From WLMZ01 sp037139095 (GTDB lineage: Bacteria; Actinomycetota; Acidimicrobiia; Acidimicrobiales; Ilumatobacteraceae), in contig JBAXHD010000009.1 in NCBI GenBank assembly GCA_037139095.1, forward strand, positions 1 through 64,000: a stretch of 64,000 nt of DNA, read 5' to 3'. Position 1 is the stretch's first letter. Each line of letters opens with the position of its first letter. Of this stretch, positions 42,591-50,601 are shown piece after piece. The translations under genes and the position numbers were made by a program. The notes beneath the pieces are model-generated. The model did not search any database, had not been told where the DNA came from, and was given only the letters and a program-made list of their open reading frames with translations.

Positions 42591-43732
42591 TCGGCAAACT
42601 CCTTTTGTGAGCGTGGCCGGCCGCCGGGACCGCTATAGGCAAGGCCATAGCCGGGTGCTCGTCGGGGTTCGCCGGTTGGCGTAAGCGCTGAGGCAACTTG
42701 AGCTGCTGTGGCTGACATCGATGAACGCACACCTGACCATGCGTCGATCAGGGCATCTTCGGCCGCGTAGTCGAAGGGATCGGTGAGCACCGTTTCTTCG
42801 ACGCCACCGGGCTCGGGCCGGTGTTCGGCGAGCCAACGTGCTGTGAGGCCAACCGCTGTGCGGGCGGGCACCACATCGGCGTAACCGAGATCGTTCACGA
42901 TGCGCCCTAGGTCGAGCACTCGATGAGTATTGGCCGGTTGAGTAAGCATCGGCAGCGCCGGGGTAGCGAACTCAAATGGCATCGAAACGATTTCGATGTC
43001 GTGATGAAGTTCGGCGCAAATCAGCTCGATCACTTGGCGCACGGTGAGCACTTCGGTGTCGCCAACGTTGAAGATCTTGCCGGCGGCCGCATCGGGCTTG
43101 TCGATGGCAAGTAACAGCGCCTCGGCGAGGTTCTCGGTGTAGCCGTGGTGGTGCAGGGTCAGGCCGTCGTCGGCCACGATGATGCGTCGTCGACCATCGA
43201 GCACGCGGCGCACAACGCACCACTCGCGCGGTGCAAGTTGGTACGGGCCATACACATATGGGTAGCGCACATGTGCGGCGTGAGGGTGCGCTTCGAACAC
43301 GGCTTGTTCGGTGCGCACAATGCGAAAGCCCTTTTCGTCCTCCTCGGCAACCGCAACCGTTGCAGCGTCTTCGGCGGTTGGCACCGGCAGGCCACGAGGC
43401 TCGAACGACCACGGGTTCATCCAACCTCGATAGGCGGGGACTCCACCGACCGACAAGAAGCGTCCGGTGCGTCCGACCATCAGCTCGGCGATGCGTCGCA
43501 GCCTGCCGTACATCACGATGGTCGCATCGAAGGTTTGACCATCGAGCGCCGCGGTGAGCGATTCGATGTTGTAGGGGTCGGCGTGAATGTGCGCGACTTC
43601 GGCGGGCGTTTCGTCGTGCTCGTGGATGCCGCGATGCAGGATGGTGACATGATGCCCGCGGGCCACGAGGCCACGAACCAGCGGTAGCCCTGTGGGTCCG
43701 GTACCGCCAATGACCAGTACTCGTTCGCCCAT
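42587..43732 (-). CDS. NAD-dependent epimerase/dehydratase (atypical/extended SDR)
   Basis: A 381-residue SDR with the motif VLVIGGTGPTGLPLVRGLVARGHHVTILHRG typical of the CSP41/isoflavone-reductase-like group. VRYPYVYGPYQLAPREWCVVRRVLDG, HHGYTENLAEALLLAI and FNVGDTEVLTVRQVIELIC match sugar-nucleotide-epimerase-like C-terminal segments. ATG 43732 was chosen since the upstream part of the frame runs into YbjN. The last residues are coupled to a CoA transferase, so a CoA-linked pathway is possible. Confidence 0.82.
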   Translation of the reverse strand: MGERVLVIGGTGPTGLPLVRGLVARGHHVTILHRGIHEHDETPAEVAHIHADPYNIESLTAALDGQTFDATIVMYGRLRRIAELMVGRTGRFLSVGGVPAYRGWMNPWSFEPRGLPVPTAEDAATVAVAEEDEKGFRIVRTEQAVFEAHPHAAHVRYPYVYGPYQLAPREWCVVRRVLDGRRRIIVADDGLTLHHHGYTENLAEALLLAIDKPDAAAGKIFNVGDTEVLTVRQVIELICAELHHDIEIVSMPFEFATPALPMLTQPANTHRVLDLGRIVNDLGYADVVPARTAVGLTARWLAEHRPEPGGVEETVLTDPFDYAAEDALIDAWSGVRSSMSATAAQVASALTPTGEPRRAPGYGLAYSGPGGRPRSQKEFAE

Positions 43733-43754
43733 GGTCGAGACAGTAGTGCGGCGT

Positions 43755-44213
43755 TTACGCGAATCGGCTGGCGAACCCAATGCGCAGCAAGCCGTGGAAG
43801 CATTGCTCGGTGGTGGCGTACAACGAGCCGATCACGCGGTCGAGTTCGCTTTCGCTGAGGGCCACCAGCGGAAGATCGCCGCGTAGGAACACAGCGTCTT
43901 CGACTCCGATCGCGAAGTGCAACCCGACGAGTCGTTCGTTGCGGCGCAGCAGGTTTTCGAACACGGCTTCGATGTTCTCTTCGGGTGCCGGCATCACGTA
44001 TGCCTCGTAGCGAAGCGTGCGCTGACCGAGCGTGAGCCACACAGTGGTGAACTCTTTTTCTTCGCCGCGCATGCGCACGTACCAGCGAGTGTCGTCGCCG
44101 TCGCCGCGGTCGATAGCCACGATGGCTGGGTTCACAACAGCAAAACCTGCGAGCCATTCGTCGATATGGCGCTCGATGACCGCCAGTGATGAATTGTCGT
44201 ACAAGTTGGTCAT
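43755..44213 (-). CDS. YbjN-domain protein
   Basis: A 152-residue protein with the YbjN/type-III-chaperone-like fold: WYVRMRGEEKEFTTVWLTLGQRTLRYEAYVMPAP, VFENLLRRNERLVGLHFAIGVEDAVFLRGDLPL. Actinobacteria often carry this protein close to the mycothiol gene mshA, as here (9 bases after it). The function is unclear; a chaperone or sensory role is suspected. Confidence 0.8.
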   Translation of the reverse strand: MTNLYDNSSLAVIERHIDEWLAGFAVVNPAIVAIDRGDGDDTRWYVRMRGEEKEFTTVWLTLGQRTLRYEAYVMPAPEENIEAVFENLLRRNERLVGLHFAIGVEDAVFLRGDLPLVALSESELDRVIGSLYATTEQCFHGLLRIGFASRFA

Positions 44214-44222
44214 GAGCCGACC

Positions 44223-45434
44223 TTACGAACAGGCCACGAGTTCGCGCACGGCGAGATCTGAGTAGAGCCGGCGCAGGCGAGCAGCCGCGAAGCTCCAGGT
44301 GTAGCGACGGGCCCGCTCTGCGGCTCGCACGCTCATCGACGCGGCAAGCGCTGGATCGTTGAGAATCGAGGCGATGCGCTGAGCGAAGTGCGATGGGTCG
44401 CGGCCTGACACGAGGTAGCCCGTGAGGCCGTCGTCGACCAGAGTGAGCAGACCGCCGACTGCGCTGGCGACAACTGGCGTGCCGCATGCGGCCGCCTCGA
44501 GTGCCACGAGTCCGAAGCTCTCGCTGCGGCTGGGGACCACGACCACATCGGCGGCGCGGTAGTACGTAGACAAAATGTGGTGCGGCTGCGGCTCGACGAA
44601 GCGAACTTGATCGCGTACACCGAGCTGGTCGATGAGCGCCATGATGCGGGCCACTTCGCTGCCGCCTTCGAGACCGCTAGCGCCACCGACCACGAGCAGC
44701 ACTGCATCGGGCCGGCGAAGTTCGGCAAGGGCGCGTACGGCAACATCGAGTCCCTTGAGGGGCTGCAGGCGTCCGACAAACAACAGCAATGGTCCGGCGG
44801 CAAGATCGAGCGCTCGGCGTGCGCCGCTCTTCTCGCCGGGTGCGAAGAACGCATGCTCAACACCCGGAGCCACGATCTCAATACGACCCTGAGGGTTTCC
44901 GTAAAGGCGCCGAAACTGGCTCTCTTCTTCGGTGCAGCTGACGCAGATTGCGTCGGCACAGTTGATGATCTCGGCTTCGGCGCGCTCACGCAATGCGGGT
45001 TCGGGATCGCCGCCTTCGGCCTTCACCCGAGCCAAGGTGTGAAAGGTGCTCACGAACGGCAACTCGAGTTCGTGCTTCACGCGGTGCGCCACGAGGCCGC
45101 TGAGCCAATAGTTGGCATGCACGACATCGACACCGGGTCCGTTGCGGATGTGCTCGATGACTGCATCGCCGAACTCGTCGACCACATGGGGGAGATCTTC
45201 TTTAGCGAGATCGAACGGGCCAGCGGGCAGATGCACAACGCGATGACCGGGCTCTATTTGAACGACCTCGGGTAGGCCTGGCCGCGACGCCCGGGTGTAG
45301 GTGGTGCAGTCAACGCCCGCTTGTGCCAGCGCCGAGACCAACTCGCGCACGTACACGTTCATTCCGCCACTATCGCCTGAGCCGGGCTGGGCTAACGGCG
45401 ACGTGTGAAGAGAGAGGACGGCAACCCTTTGCAC
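44223..45434 (-). CDS. mshA: MshA-type glycosyltransferase (D-inositol-3-phosphate GlcNAc transferase)
   Basis: Starts mycothiol synthesis by transferring GlcNAc to myo-inositol-3-phosphate. A 403-residue GT4 protein: LSLHTSPLAQPGSGDSGGMNVYVRELV, VHANYWLSGLVAHRVKHE, the sugar-binding EVAPGVEH-type stretch and VVVPSRSESFGLVALEAAACGTPVVASAVGG (GT4 nucleotide site). Start GTG 45434. The presence of mycothiol fits the SigR/RsrA pair near 17 kb. Other mycothiol genes are outside the window. Confidence 0.88.
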   Translation of the reverse strand: MQRVAVLSLHTSPLAQPGSGDSGGMNVYVRELVSALAQAGVDCTTYTRASRPGLPEVVQIEPGHRVVHLPAGPFDLAKEDLPHVVDEFGDAVIEHIRNGPGVDVVHANYWLSGLVAHRVKHELELPFVSTFHTLARVKAEGGDPEPALRERAEAEIINCADAICVSCTEEESQFRRLYGNPQGRIEIVAPGVEHAFFAPGEKSGARRALDLAAGPLLLFVGRLQPLKGLDVAVRALAELRRPDAVLLVVGGASGLEGGSEVARIMALIDQLGVRDQVRFVEPQPHHILSTYYRAADVVVVPSRSESFGLVALEAAACGTPVVASAVGGLLTLVDDGLTGYLVSGRDPSHFAQRIASILNDPALAASMSVRAAERARRYTWSFAAARLRRLYSDLAVRELVACS

Positions 45435-45471
45435 AGGTCTAAAACCCTACCGAGTTGGTCGGCATTTCGGG

Positions 45472-45867
45472 CTACCGCGATTGCGCGACGAAACTCTCGT
45501 ACACATTGAGCAGGGCTTGCTTTTGCTCTGGTGTCAACAATTGGTCGGTGCCGATGGCCTCGCGCACGCCAACCACAGTGTTGAGATCGTCGGGCAGGAT
45601 GCCCGCCCGCACATACAGCGACTCGACCGAGATCTTGAGTGCCTTGGCGATCTGCTGCAGAATCTCGGCCGAAGGGCGCCGGAGGCCGCGCTCGATCTGC
45701 GACAGATAGGTGTTCGAGACACTGGCTACATCGGCCAGTCCACGCACCGACATCCGTGCTGTTTCACGCTGATTGCGGATGAACTCGCCAACCTCGGCGA
45801 GACGGCTACCAAGTTCGTCGCGTAGTGCAGGCCGGGCCTCGGGAGCGGTGCTAGACGATGGCTTCAC
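45472..45867 (-). CDS. XRE-family helix-turn-helix regulator
   Basis: A 131-residue protein with an N-terminal Cro/C1-type HTH (FIRNQRETARMSVRGLADVASVSNTYLSQIERGLRRPSAEILQQIAKAL, residues about 30-75) and a C-terminal acidic tail. It starts with GTG 45867, overlapping the RsiG-like stop (GTGA), and is the last gene of the moaD-rsiG-xre run. Targets are unknown. Confidence 0.85.
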   Translation of the reverse strand: MKPSSSTAPEARPALRDELGSRLAEVGEFIRNQRETARMSVRGLADVASVSNTYLSQIERGLRRPSAEILQQIAKALKISVESLYVRAGILPDDLNTVVGVREAIGTDQLLTPEQKQALLNVYESFVAQSR

Positions 45868-46358
45868 TCGTCGGCCAGTAGGTCGTCGACCTTGGCCTCG
45901 CCGTCGCGGTAGCGGCGCACAAGTTCGGCGCTGAGAGCATCGATCGTGCCGAACAACTCGCGTCGCTCGCTCGAGCGGGCTTGCTCGAACGCTTGGAGGG
46001 CGTCACTCAGCGCACCGAGTTCGGTGTCGTTGAGTTCGGCGATGTGATGCGCCCCGAGGTTGCTGCACAGTTCGTCGAGTTCTATAGCGATCGGGTGATC
46101 GCTGAGGTCGACGGTGGGGCGAGGTGGGCGTGCCGGACCGCTGTTGAGATGGCGGCCCAGAATGGCCGGCAGATCGTCGGACACGGTGCGGTCGTTGCCG
46201 TTGTTGCGTCGCTTCTGCTCGGCCGAAACGAGGTCGAGCCTTGCCTGCACCAAACGACGTACGTAGCTAATGGCATCTTCGGCGGCTTGCTTTTGTGCAC
46301 GCAACTCGCGAAGGTCGGCGAGCGAAAGTGTGGTTGGGTCAACTGATGGGTTATTCAT
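45864..46358 (-). CDS. RsiG-like protein (c-di-GMP-responsive anti-sigma family)
   Basis: A 164-residue helical protein of the aerial-mycelium-formation/RsiG family. Helix 1 carries E27-x3-S31-x2-R34-x3-Q38-x3-D42, an exact match to the RsiG c-di-GMP motif E(X)3S(X)2R(X)3Q(X)3D (from memory of the Streptomyces and Rubrobacter literature). The C-terminal helix (TIDALSAELVRRYRDG) is RsiG-like but lacks a second full motif, so this resembles the single-motif type expected to bind c-di-GMP as a dimer. The partner sigma (WhiG) is not in the window. It lies between moaD-like and XRE genes. Confidence 0.65.
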   Translation of the reverse strand: MNNPSVDPTTLSLADLRELRAQKQAAEDAISYVRRLVQARLDLVSAEQKRRNNGNDRTVSDDLPAILGRHLNSGPARPPRPTVDLSDHPIAIELDELCSNLGAHHIAELNDTELGALSDALQAFEQARSSERRELFGTIDALSAELVRRYRDGEAKVDDLLADE

Positions 46359-46367
46359 AAAGTCTCC

Positions 46368-46610
46368 TCAGACCGCTCCGCCCGAAACGGGCGGCAGAAC
46401 AGCCACTTCGTCGCGGGCCGAAATGACAGTATCGGCATCGGCCGATTCTCCGTTTACCCAGATTTTGCAACTGCTGAGCACGGCGCTGAACGCCGGGCCG
46501 TAACGATCTTGGGCTGTTGCCAGCAATTCGCCAACCGTGTGGCCGGGCAGGTCGTCGCGGCCGACGCCCGCAGCCTCTCTGGCAGATGCGAAGAGTCGCA
46601 GAATGGCCAC
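46368..46610 (-). CDS. MoaD/ThiS-family sulfur carrier protein
   Basis: An 80-residue ubiquitin-like beta-grasp protein: MAILRLFASAREAAG is the standard MoaD N-terminus, with VNGESADADTVISARDEVAVLPPVSGG at the end. The Gly-Gly pair is residues 77-78 and is followed by Ala-Val, so a protease would have to expose it. Family members are adenylated at Gly and carry sulfur for molybdopterin or thiolation. It starts the moaD-rsiG-xre operon; MoaE or MoeB genes are not adjacent. Confidence 0.82.
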   Translation of the reverse strand: MAILRLFASAREAAGVGRDDLPGHTVGELLATAQDRYGPAFSAVLSSCKIWVNGESADADTVISARDEVAVLPPVSGGAV

Positions 46611-46646
46611 GCACAGATCGTAGCGGTGGCGCTACCCTCGCCGTGG

Positions 46647-47261
46647 ATGCCTGCACAACGCGACGCCGAACTCTTGCCGACCCGACTCCTTGTCGCGCGT
46701 CATGGCCAAAGCGAATGGAATGCAGTGGGTCGCTGGCAGGGTCAAGCCGATGCGCCGCTCAGCGACGAAGGCATGCGGCAAGCCGCCGATGCCGGACTCG
46801 TGCTCGGCACCTTCGATTCGGTGTGGGCCAGCGATCTACAGAGGGCCTCGCTCACGGCGAACATCATCGCCGAGATCATCGGTATCGGCCCGGTGCTTGT
46901 CGACCCGCGCTTGCGCGAGACCGATGTTGGGCCGTGGCAGGGATTAACTCACGACGAAGTCGAACAGGGTTGGCCGGGCTATTTGGCCGCCCATCGCCGG
47001 CCCGAAGGATTCGAGCCCTACGACGATGCGGCCGAGCGCATGATGGCAGCGTTCCGCGATATCGCTCAAGCCAACCCAGGTGGCGAGGTACTCGTGGTGA
47101 GCCACGGCGGCGCCATTCGCGCAGTTCGCCGTTTGCTCGGCGCAAGCGATGGTCGCATCCCTAACTTGGGTGCGAGCTGGTTTACGGTTCGCGGCGACAA
47201 TGTCATCGCCGGTGATTCTGTGTTGTTAATCGACGCCGAACCCACCGGCACCGCCCTGTAG
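46647..47261 (+). CDS. Histidine phosphatase (phosphoglycerate-mutase-like)
   Basis: A 204-residue histidine phosphatase: catalytic LLVARHGQSEWN (RHG), second active site VVSHGGAIRAVRR, and SDEGMRQAADAG, SDLQRASLTANII, RETDVGPWQGLTHDE in between. It resembles small acid phosphatases and cofactor-dependent phosphoglycerate mutases. The substrate is unknown. ATG 46647 is 36 bases from the divergent moaD-like gene. Confidence 0.88.
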   Translation: MPAQRDAELLPTRLLVARHGQSEWNAVGRWQGQADAPLSDEGMRQAADAGLVLGTFDSVWASDLQRASLTANIIAEIIGIGPVLVDPRLRETDVGPWQGLTHDEVEQGWPGYLAAHRRPEGFEPYDDAAERMMAAFRDIAQANPGGEVLVVSHGGAIRAVRRLLGASDGRIPNLGASWFTVRGDNVIAGDSVLLIDAEPTGTAL

Positions 47262-47291
47262 CGGGCATCTGTCGACGAAGGGAGTCCGAAC

Positions 47292-47882
47292 GTGAACAAC
47301 GAGCTACGTCTTTTCGAAGACCACGAGTACACCGAGGCTCCTGTCGAAACCCCAACGGTCGAACCCGAACCCGAACCCGCGTCCGAGGTTGTGGCTGGCC
47401 CGTCGTTTGTTGTCGAGATCGAACGCTCTACGCGTCGCAAGCGAACGGTTGGCGCGCAACTGGTTGGCGGCGTGCTCAAGATCGTGATCCCGTCGTGGAT
47501 GAGCCGAGTCGAGCAACAACATTGGGTCGATGTCATGAGTCGGCGGTTCGAGCGCAAGATCTCTACCGAACGGGTCGACCTTGTCGAGCGAGCGCTCACG
47601 TTGGCGCGCCGTTACGACCTGCCTCGCGCTCGCGAGATTTCTTGGTCCGACAACATGTTGTCGCGGTGGGGTTCGTGCACGCCGACCACCGGTTGCATAC
47701 GTATCAGCACGCGACTCGCCGCGTTTCCTGATTGGGTGCTCGACTACGTCATCGTGCACGAACTCGCGCATCTTGAGGTTGGTGATCATTCGGCCGAGTT
47801 CTGGCGTCTTGCCCACCGCTACCCGAAGGCCGAACGAGCGATTGGCTATCTCATTGCGAAATCGGGAGACGAACACGACTAG
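47292..47882 (+). CDS. YgjP/DUF45-type metallopeptidase-domain protein
   Basis: A 196-residue protein with a Pro/Glu-rich N-terminus and a DUF45/YgjP-like peptidase domain. Key residues: WGSCTPTTGCIRISTRLAAFPDWVLDYVIVHELAHLEVGDHSAEFW, containing HELAH (HExxH) with a downstream His. It is a predicted zinc peptidase. Start GTG 47292 follows GGAG. It converges with the PilZ gene and overlaps its 3' end by 32 bases. Confidence 0.82.
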   Translation: MNNELRLFEDHEYTEAPVETPTVEPEPEPASEVVAGPSFVVEIERSTRRKRTVGAQLVGGVLKIVIPSWMSRVEQQHWVDVMSRRFERKISTERVDLVERALTLARRYDLPRAREISWSDNMLSRWGSCTPTTGCIRISTRLAAFPDWVLDYVIVHELAHLEVGDHSAEFWRLAHRYPKAERAIGYLIAKSGDEHD

Positions 47883-50379
47883 CGGGTGCTGATGACAGCA
47901 TCACGCTTCCTGCCAGTAGTGCAACCATCAGCATCACCATCAGCACCGAGAGTTTGCTGCCCGTAGTTTGTGGGGCGTTCTCAACTTGCTGGCTCGATGG
48001 CGAGGGCAGGTTCTTGAGGTACGAAGCGGCGGTCGTTGGCGTAGCACTGGGTGCTCTTGGTGCCGGATGCGTCGCATTTGGTGTGTTTGCAATGTTGGTG
48101 TCCGTATCGCTGTGATTCGCGAGCGTTGCAGGCGCCATGGTGATGGTGCCGGTTCCGCCGAGGTTGATCACGGCTGGAGTTTCGGTGAGTTCTTCAACCG
48201 GCATCTGGGCCACAATCGTCGGCTGGTTACTCGGAAGGGGTGGCTCCACCGAAAGCCAACACGCTGCTCCAGCGACATCGAGGCCATATTGACCGAGTGC
48301 ATCGGTGGTTGTGTTGAGGACGGTTCCGTACGCGTCGTCCGCTGTTCCGAAAGTCCCATCGGGCCCAGCGTTGGTTGAGCACACAGCAACCACAGGAATG
48401 TTGCTGACCGCTTGAGCTGACGTTCCATCGTCAACGACGGTGCCGACAACACGGCGGGTTGTTGGGCCGGTCGCCTCGACATCGATGGGGGCGATCGACA
48501 GCACAACGGCAAGCAACGCAAACAATGTTGCAGCTCGCAGGGCGATTCGGCCAGGACTCGCCCCAGCACTGATCGGTAGGTTTACCTGACGAACGCCAAC
48601 GTATGAACCGGCCATGCTCGCCCGAGCGGGGATTACGGCGCAGCTCTCAGCGAGCGCATTCAACGCCCACTGATCGGCATCGTAGAACTCAACGCCGATG
48701 CGCCATGCTCCGGCCAAGTCGGCACGAACGTTGCGGATGACGCAAGGAATGTCAAGCGACGTAACGCCTGACTCGCTTGGCACGGTGAACGTCAGGCGAT
48801 GCGTGCCGCCTTCGCGAATTCGTACTGACTGATCGGCGAGCAAGCCAGCACCGAACATCGTGATGTCCGATACGTACACACCGTATTCGTCAAGGCGAGC
48901 GGTGCCGGATGCCTGAAGGCGGAGCGCCCGCCGACTATGACGACGCCATGCCAGAAGGCGCATTGAGTCGAGCGCAGCACCGAGCAGCCACAGCGCGACG
49001 GCCGTAAGACCAATCTGGATGTCTTTGTCCATTGGACGAAGTGCGTGGGTGAACCGGTCAGAGATGCCGCGGATCAACAGCACGGCGTTGATCGCGATCA
49101 CCAAGGCCATCGAGACCTTCATTGATCGAACAGAGTTACGAACCCGGTCGCCTGGGCGCATGGCTCCGTTGGACAGCAGGGTCAGCGACGCCGACGACGT
49201 GAGGAACATCGGTAGCCAGAGATAAACAATTGCGGGAAGTGTCGGATTGAACGGAGCCTGTCCGGAGAGCAGCGCCCCGAAGACGATCGCAGCCAACAAC
49301 ACTCGACGAACACGGTCGGCCGATCGCATCGACCACGCTGCGAGCGCAAGACGATCACGAAGGCGGATGTGGCGAGCCCGAACAGCGCCATTCTTACCGA
49401 CGAGCAACTGCCAGCCGGCGGCCGCCATGGCGGCGCGGTTTGCGGCGACTGCGGATGAGTCGATCAACGGCGTTTCGACGACGACTGCGACGCCCGACGC
49501 GCTGACAACTCGGATGCTGTCCGCTGCGAGGCGAGGCATGAGTTCGAACAGCGTTTGCTGCCGAGATCCGTTGCCCAGCTCGAGGCCGGCCAATGCGCTA
49601 CGACGCACGAGTGCTCCGCTGCCGGTGACGATGCCGGTGCCCCTGCGACCGAGGCCCGGGTTCAGCGCGGTGCGCTCAAAGGTGAGCTCATGGCGAGCGT
49701 TCGGCGCATCTTCCGAAGCAACGCCAGGTGCCGATCCGACAACACCTTGCACCACACCAATCGAGCTATCGGTGACCCAGTGCATCAAGGTGCTCACTGC
49801 GTCTGCTGCGGGCACGTCGCCTGCGTTCAGCAGCAGGAAGAAGTCCCGCTCCGAAGACGAAAGTGCCGCAGCCAATCCGGAGGGGTCGGTGGGTGCGGAG
49901 TCGTGGAAGGTTGCACCAAACTCGAGCGCAATCTGAACGATGTCGGTGCGTGCTCCGAGGTCGACCACAACAGTGTTCGGAGGCGAAGCATCGAGTTGCA
50001 ACGAAACCAGAGTGGCTCGAAGGTCTTGCGCAGTTCGGGCAGTGGCCACAACGACCACGTCGTAGTCGAGCTTCGTCGGTCGTGCCGACGTTGGAGCGAT
50101 TGAGTCGTCAGTGCCGGAGCGCCACAGCGCCCACACCAACAGTGCCACCGTAGCGACGCCGGAGATTTCGAGTACGAGGGTTGGAAGGGCGAGCCACCAT
50201 GCGACCACACCGCTCTTGCTGTGCAGCGACCACACGCTGCGCCAGACGAGATAGGCGACACTCACCACGAGAGCGACAATGCTGAGCTGACGGCCAACGC
50301 GGTGAAGCTGCGCTGGCTGCAACAATGTTGCTGCCTGATCCTCTTGATGCTGCTGAAGTGAGTCTGTGGTCCGACTCAT
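47851..50379 (-). CDS. Degenerate cellulose-synthase-like (BcsA-type) PilZ protein with surface domain
   Basis: An 842-residue membrane protein. Two hydrophobic helices (about 30-75) precede a GT2-like domain at about 90-330 (VVVVATARTAQDLRATLVSLQ; FFLLLNAGDVPAADAV; GTGIVTGSGALVRRSAL). The QxxRW and TED motifs of active GT2 synthases are absent. More helices follow (345-460). A PilZ region comes next (RRALRLQASG..., DITMFGAG, about 480-590), with c-di-GMP-type RxxxR and a D-x-T-x-x-G variant of D/N-x-S-x-x-G. A SdrD/Cna-B-like domain (GTVVDDGTSAQAVSNIPVVAV, DGTFGTADDAYGTV, about 640-720), a Pro/Thr linker and a C-terminal helix end it. ATG 50379 has AGGA 9 bases upstream. Function: possibly a c-di-GMP-responsive envelope protein. 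Confidence 0.6.
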   Translation of the reverse strand: MSRTTDSLQQHQEDQAATLLQPAQLHRVGRQLSIVALVVSVAYLVWRSVWSLHSKSGVVAWWLALPTLVLEISGVATVALLVWALWRSGTDDSIAPTSARPTKLDYDVVVVATARTAQDLRATLVSLQLDASPPNTVVVDLGARTDIVQIALEFGATFHDSAPTDPSGLAAALSSSERDFFLLLNAGDVPAADAVSTLMHWVTDSSIGVVQGVVGSAPGVASEDAPNARHELTFERTALNPGLGRRGTGIVTGSGALVRRSALAGLELGNGSRQQTLFELMPRLAADSIRVVSASGVAVVVETPLIDSSAVAANRAAMAAAGWQLLVGKNGAVRARHIRLRDRLALAAWSMRSADRVRRVLLAAIVFGALLSGQAPFNPTLPAIVYLWLPMFLTSSASLTLLSNGAMRPGDRVRNSVRSMKVSMALVIAINAVLLIRGISDRFTHALRPMDKDIQIGLTAVALWLLGAALDSMRLLAWRRHSRRALRLQASGTARLDEYGVYVSDITMFGAGLLADQSVRIREGGTHRLTFTVPSESGVTSLDIPCVIRNVRADLAGAWRIGVEFYDADQWALNALAESCAVIPARASMAGSYVGVRQVNLPISAGASPGRIALRAATLFALLAVVLSIAPIDVEATGPTTRRVVGTVVDDGTSAQAVSNIPVVAVCSTNAGPDGTFGTADDAYGTVLNTTTDALGQYGLDVAGAACWLSVEPPLPSNQPTIVAQMPVEELTETPAVINLGGTGTITMAPATLANHSDTDTNIANTPNATHPAPRAPSATPTTAASYLKNLPSPSSQQVENAPQTTGSKLSVLMVMLMVALLAGSVMLSSAPASRVRLPISQ

Positions 50380-50601
50380 GTTCTTGCGTCCTGCATAATC
50401 GTGCTGTCCCGCTCTTGGTCTGTATCGGTGTGATGTCGTGCGGCGCGAATGCCGCAAAGAGACATCGGCACGCAACGTCATGTCCTTGAGCAGTTCTTGT
50501 CGATTCGCGATTGGTGCCCGCCAGAGGGGTTGCCAATGTCTTAACGAAGACCGTCCTGTTGAACGCCATCAGCGAGGGATTAGGGACTAACGTGCCAACC
50601 C
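50380..50601. other. Divergent intergenic region (222 bases)
   Basis: The gap between the BcsA/PilZ-like gene (minus) and the cyclophilin gene (plus). The minus-strand frame remains open to 50481 but the added residues (LRADVSLRHSRRTT...) are Arg/His-rich and look non-coding. I identify no clear promoter motif or hairpin here. Confidence 0.4.
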
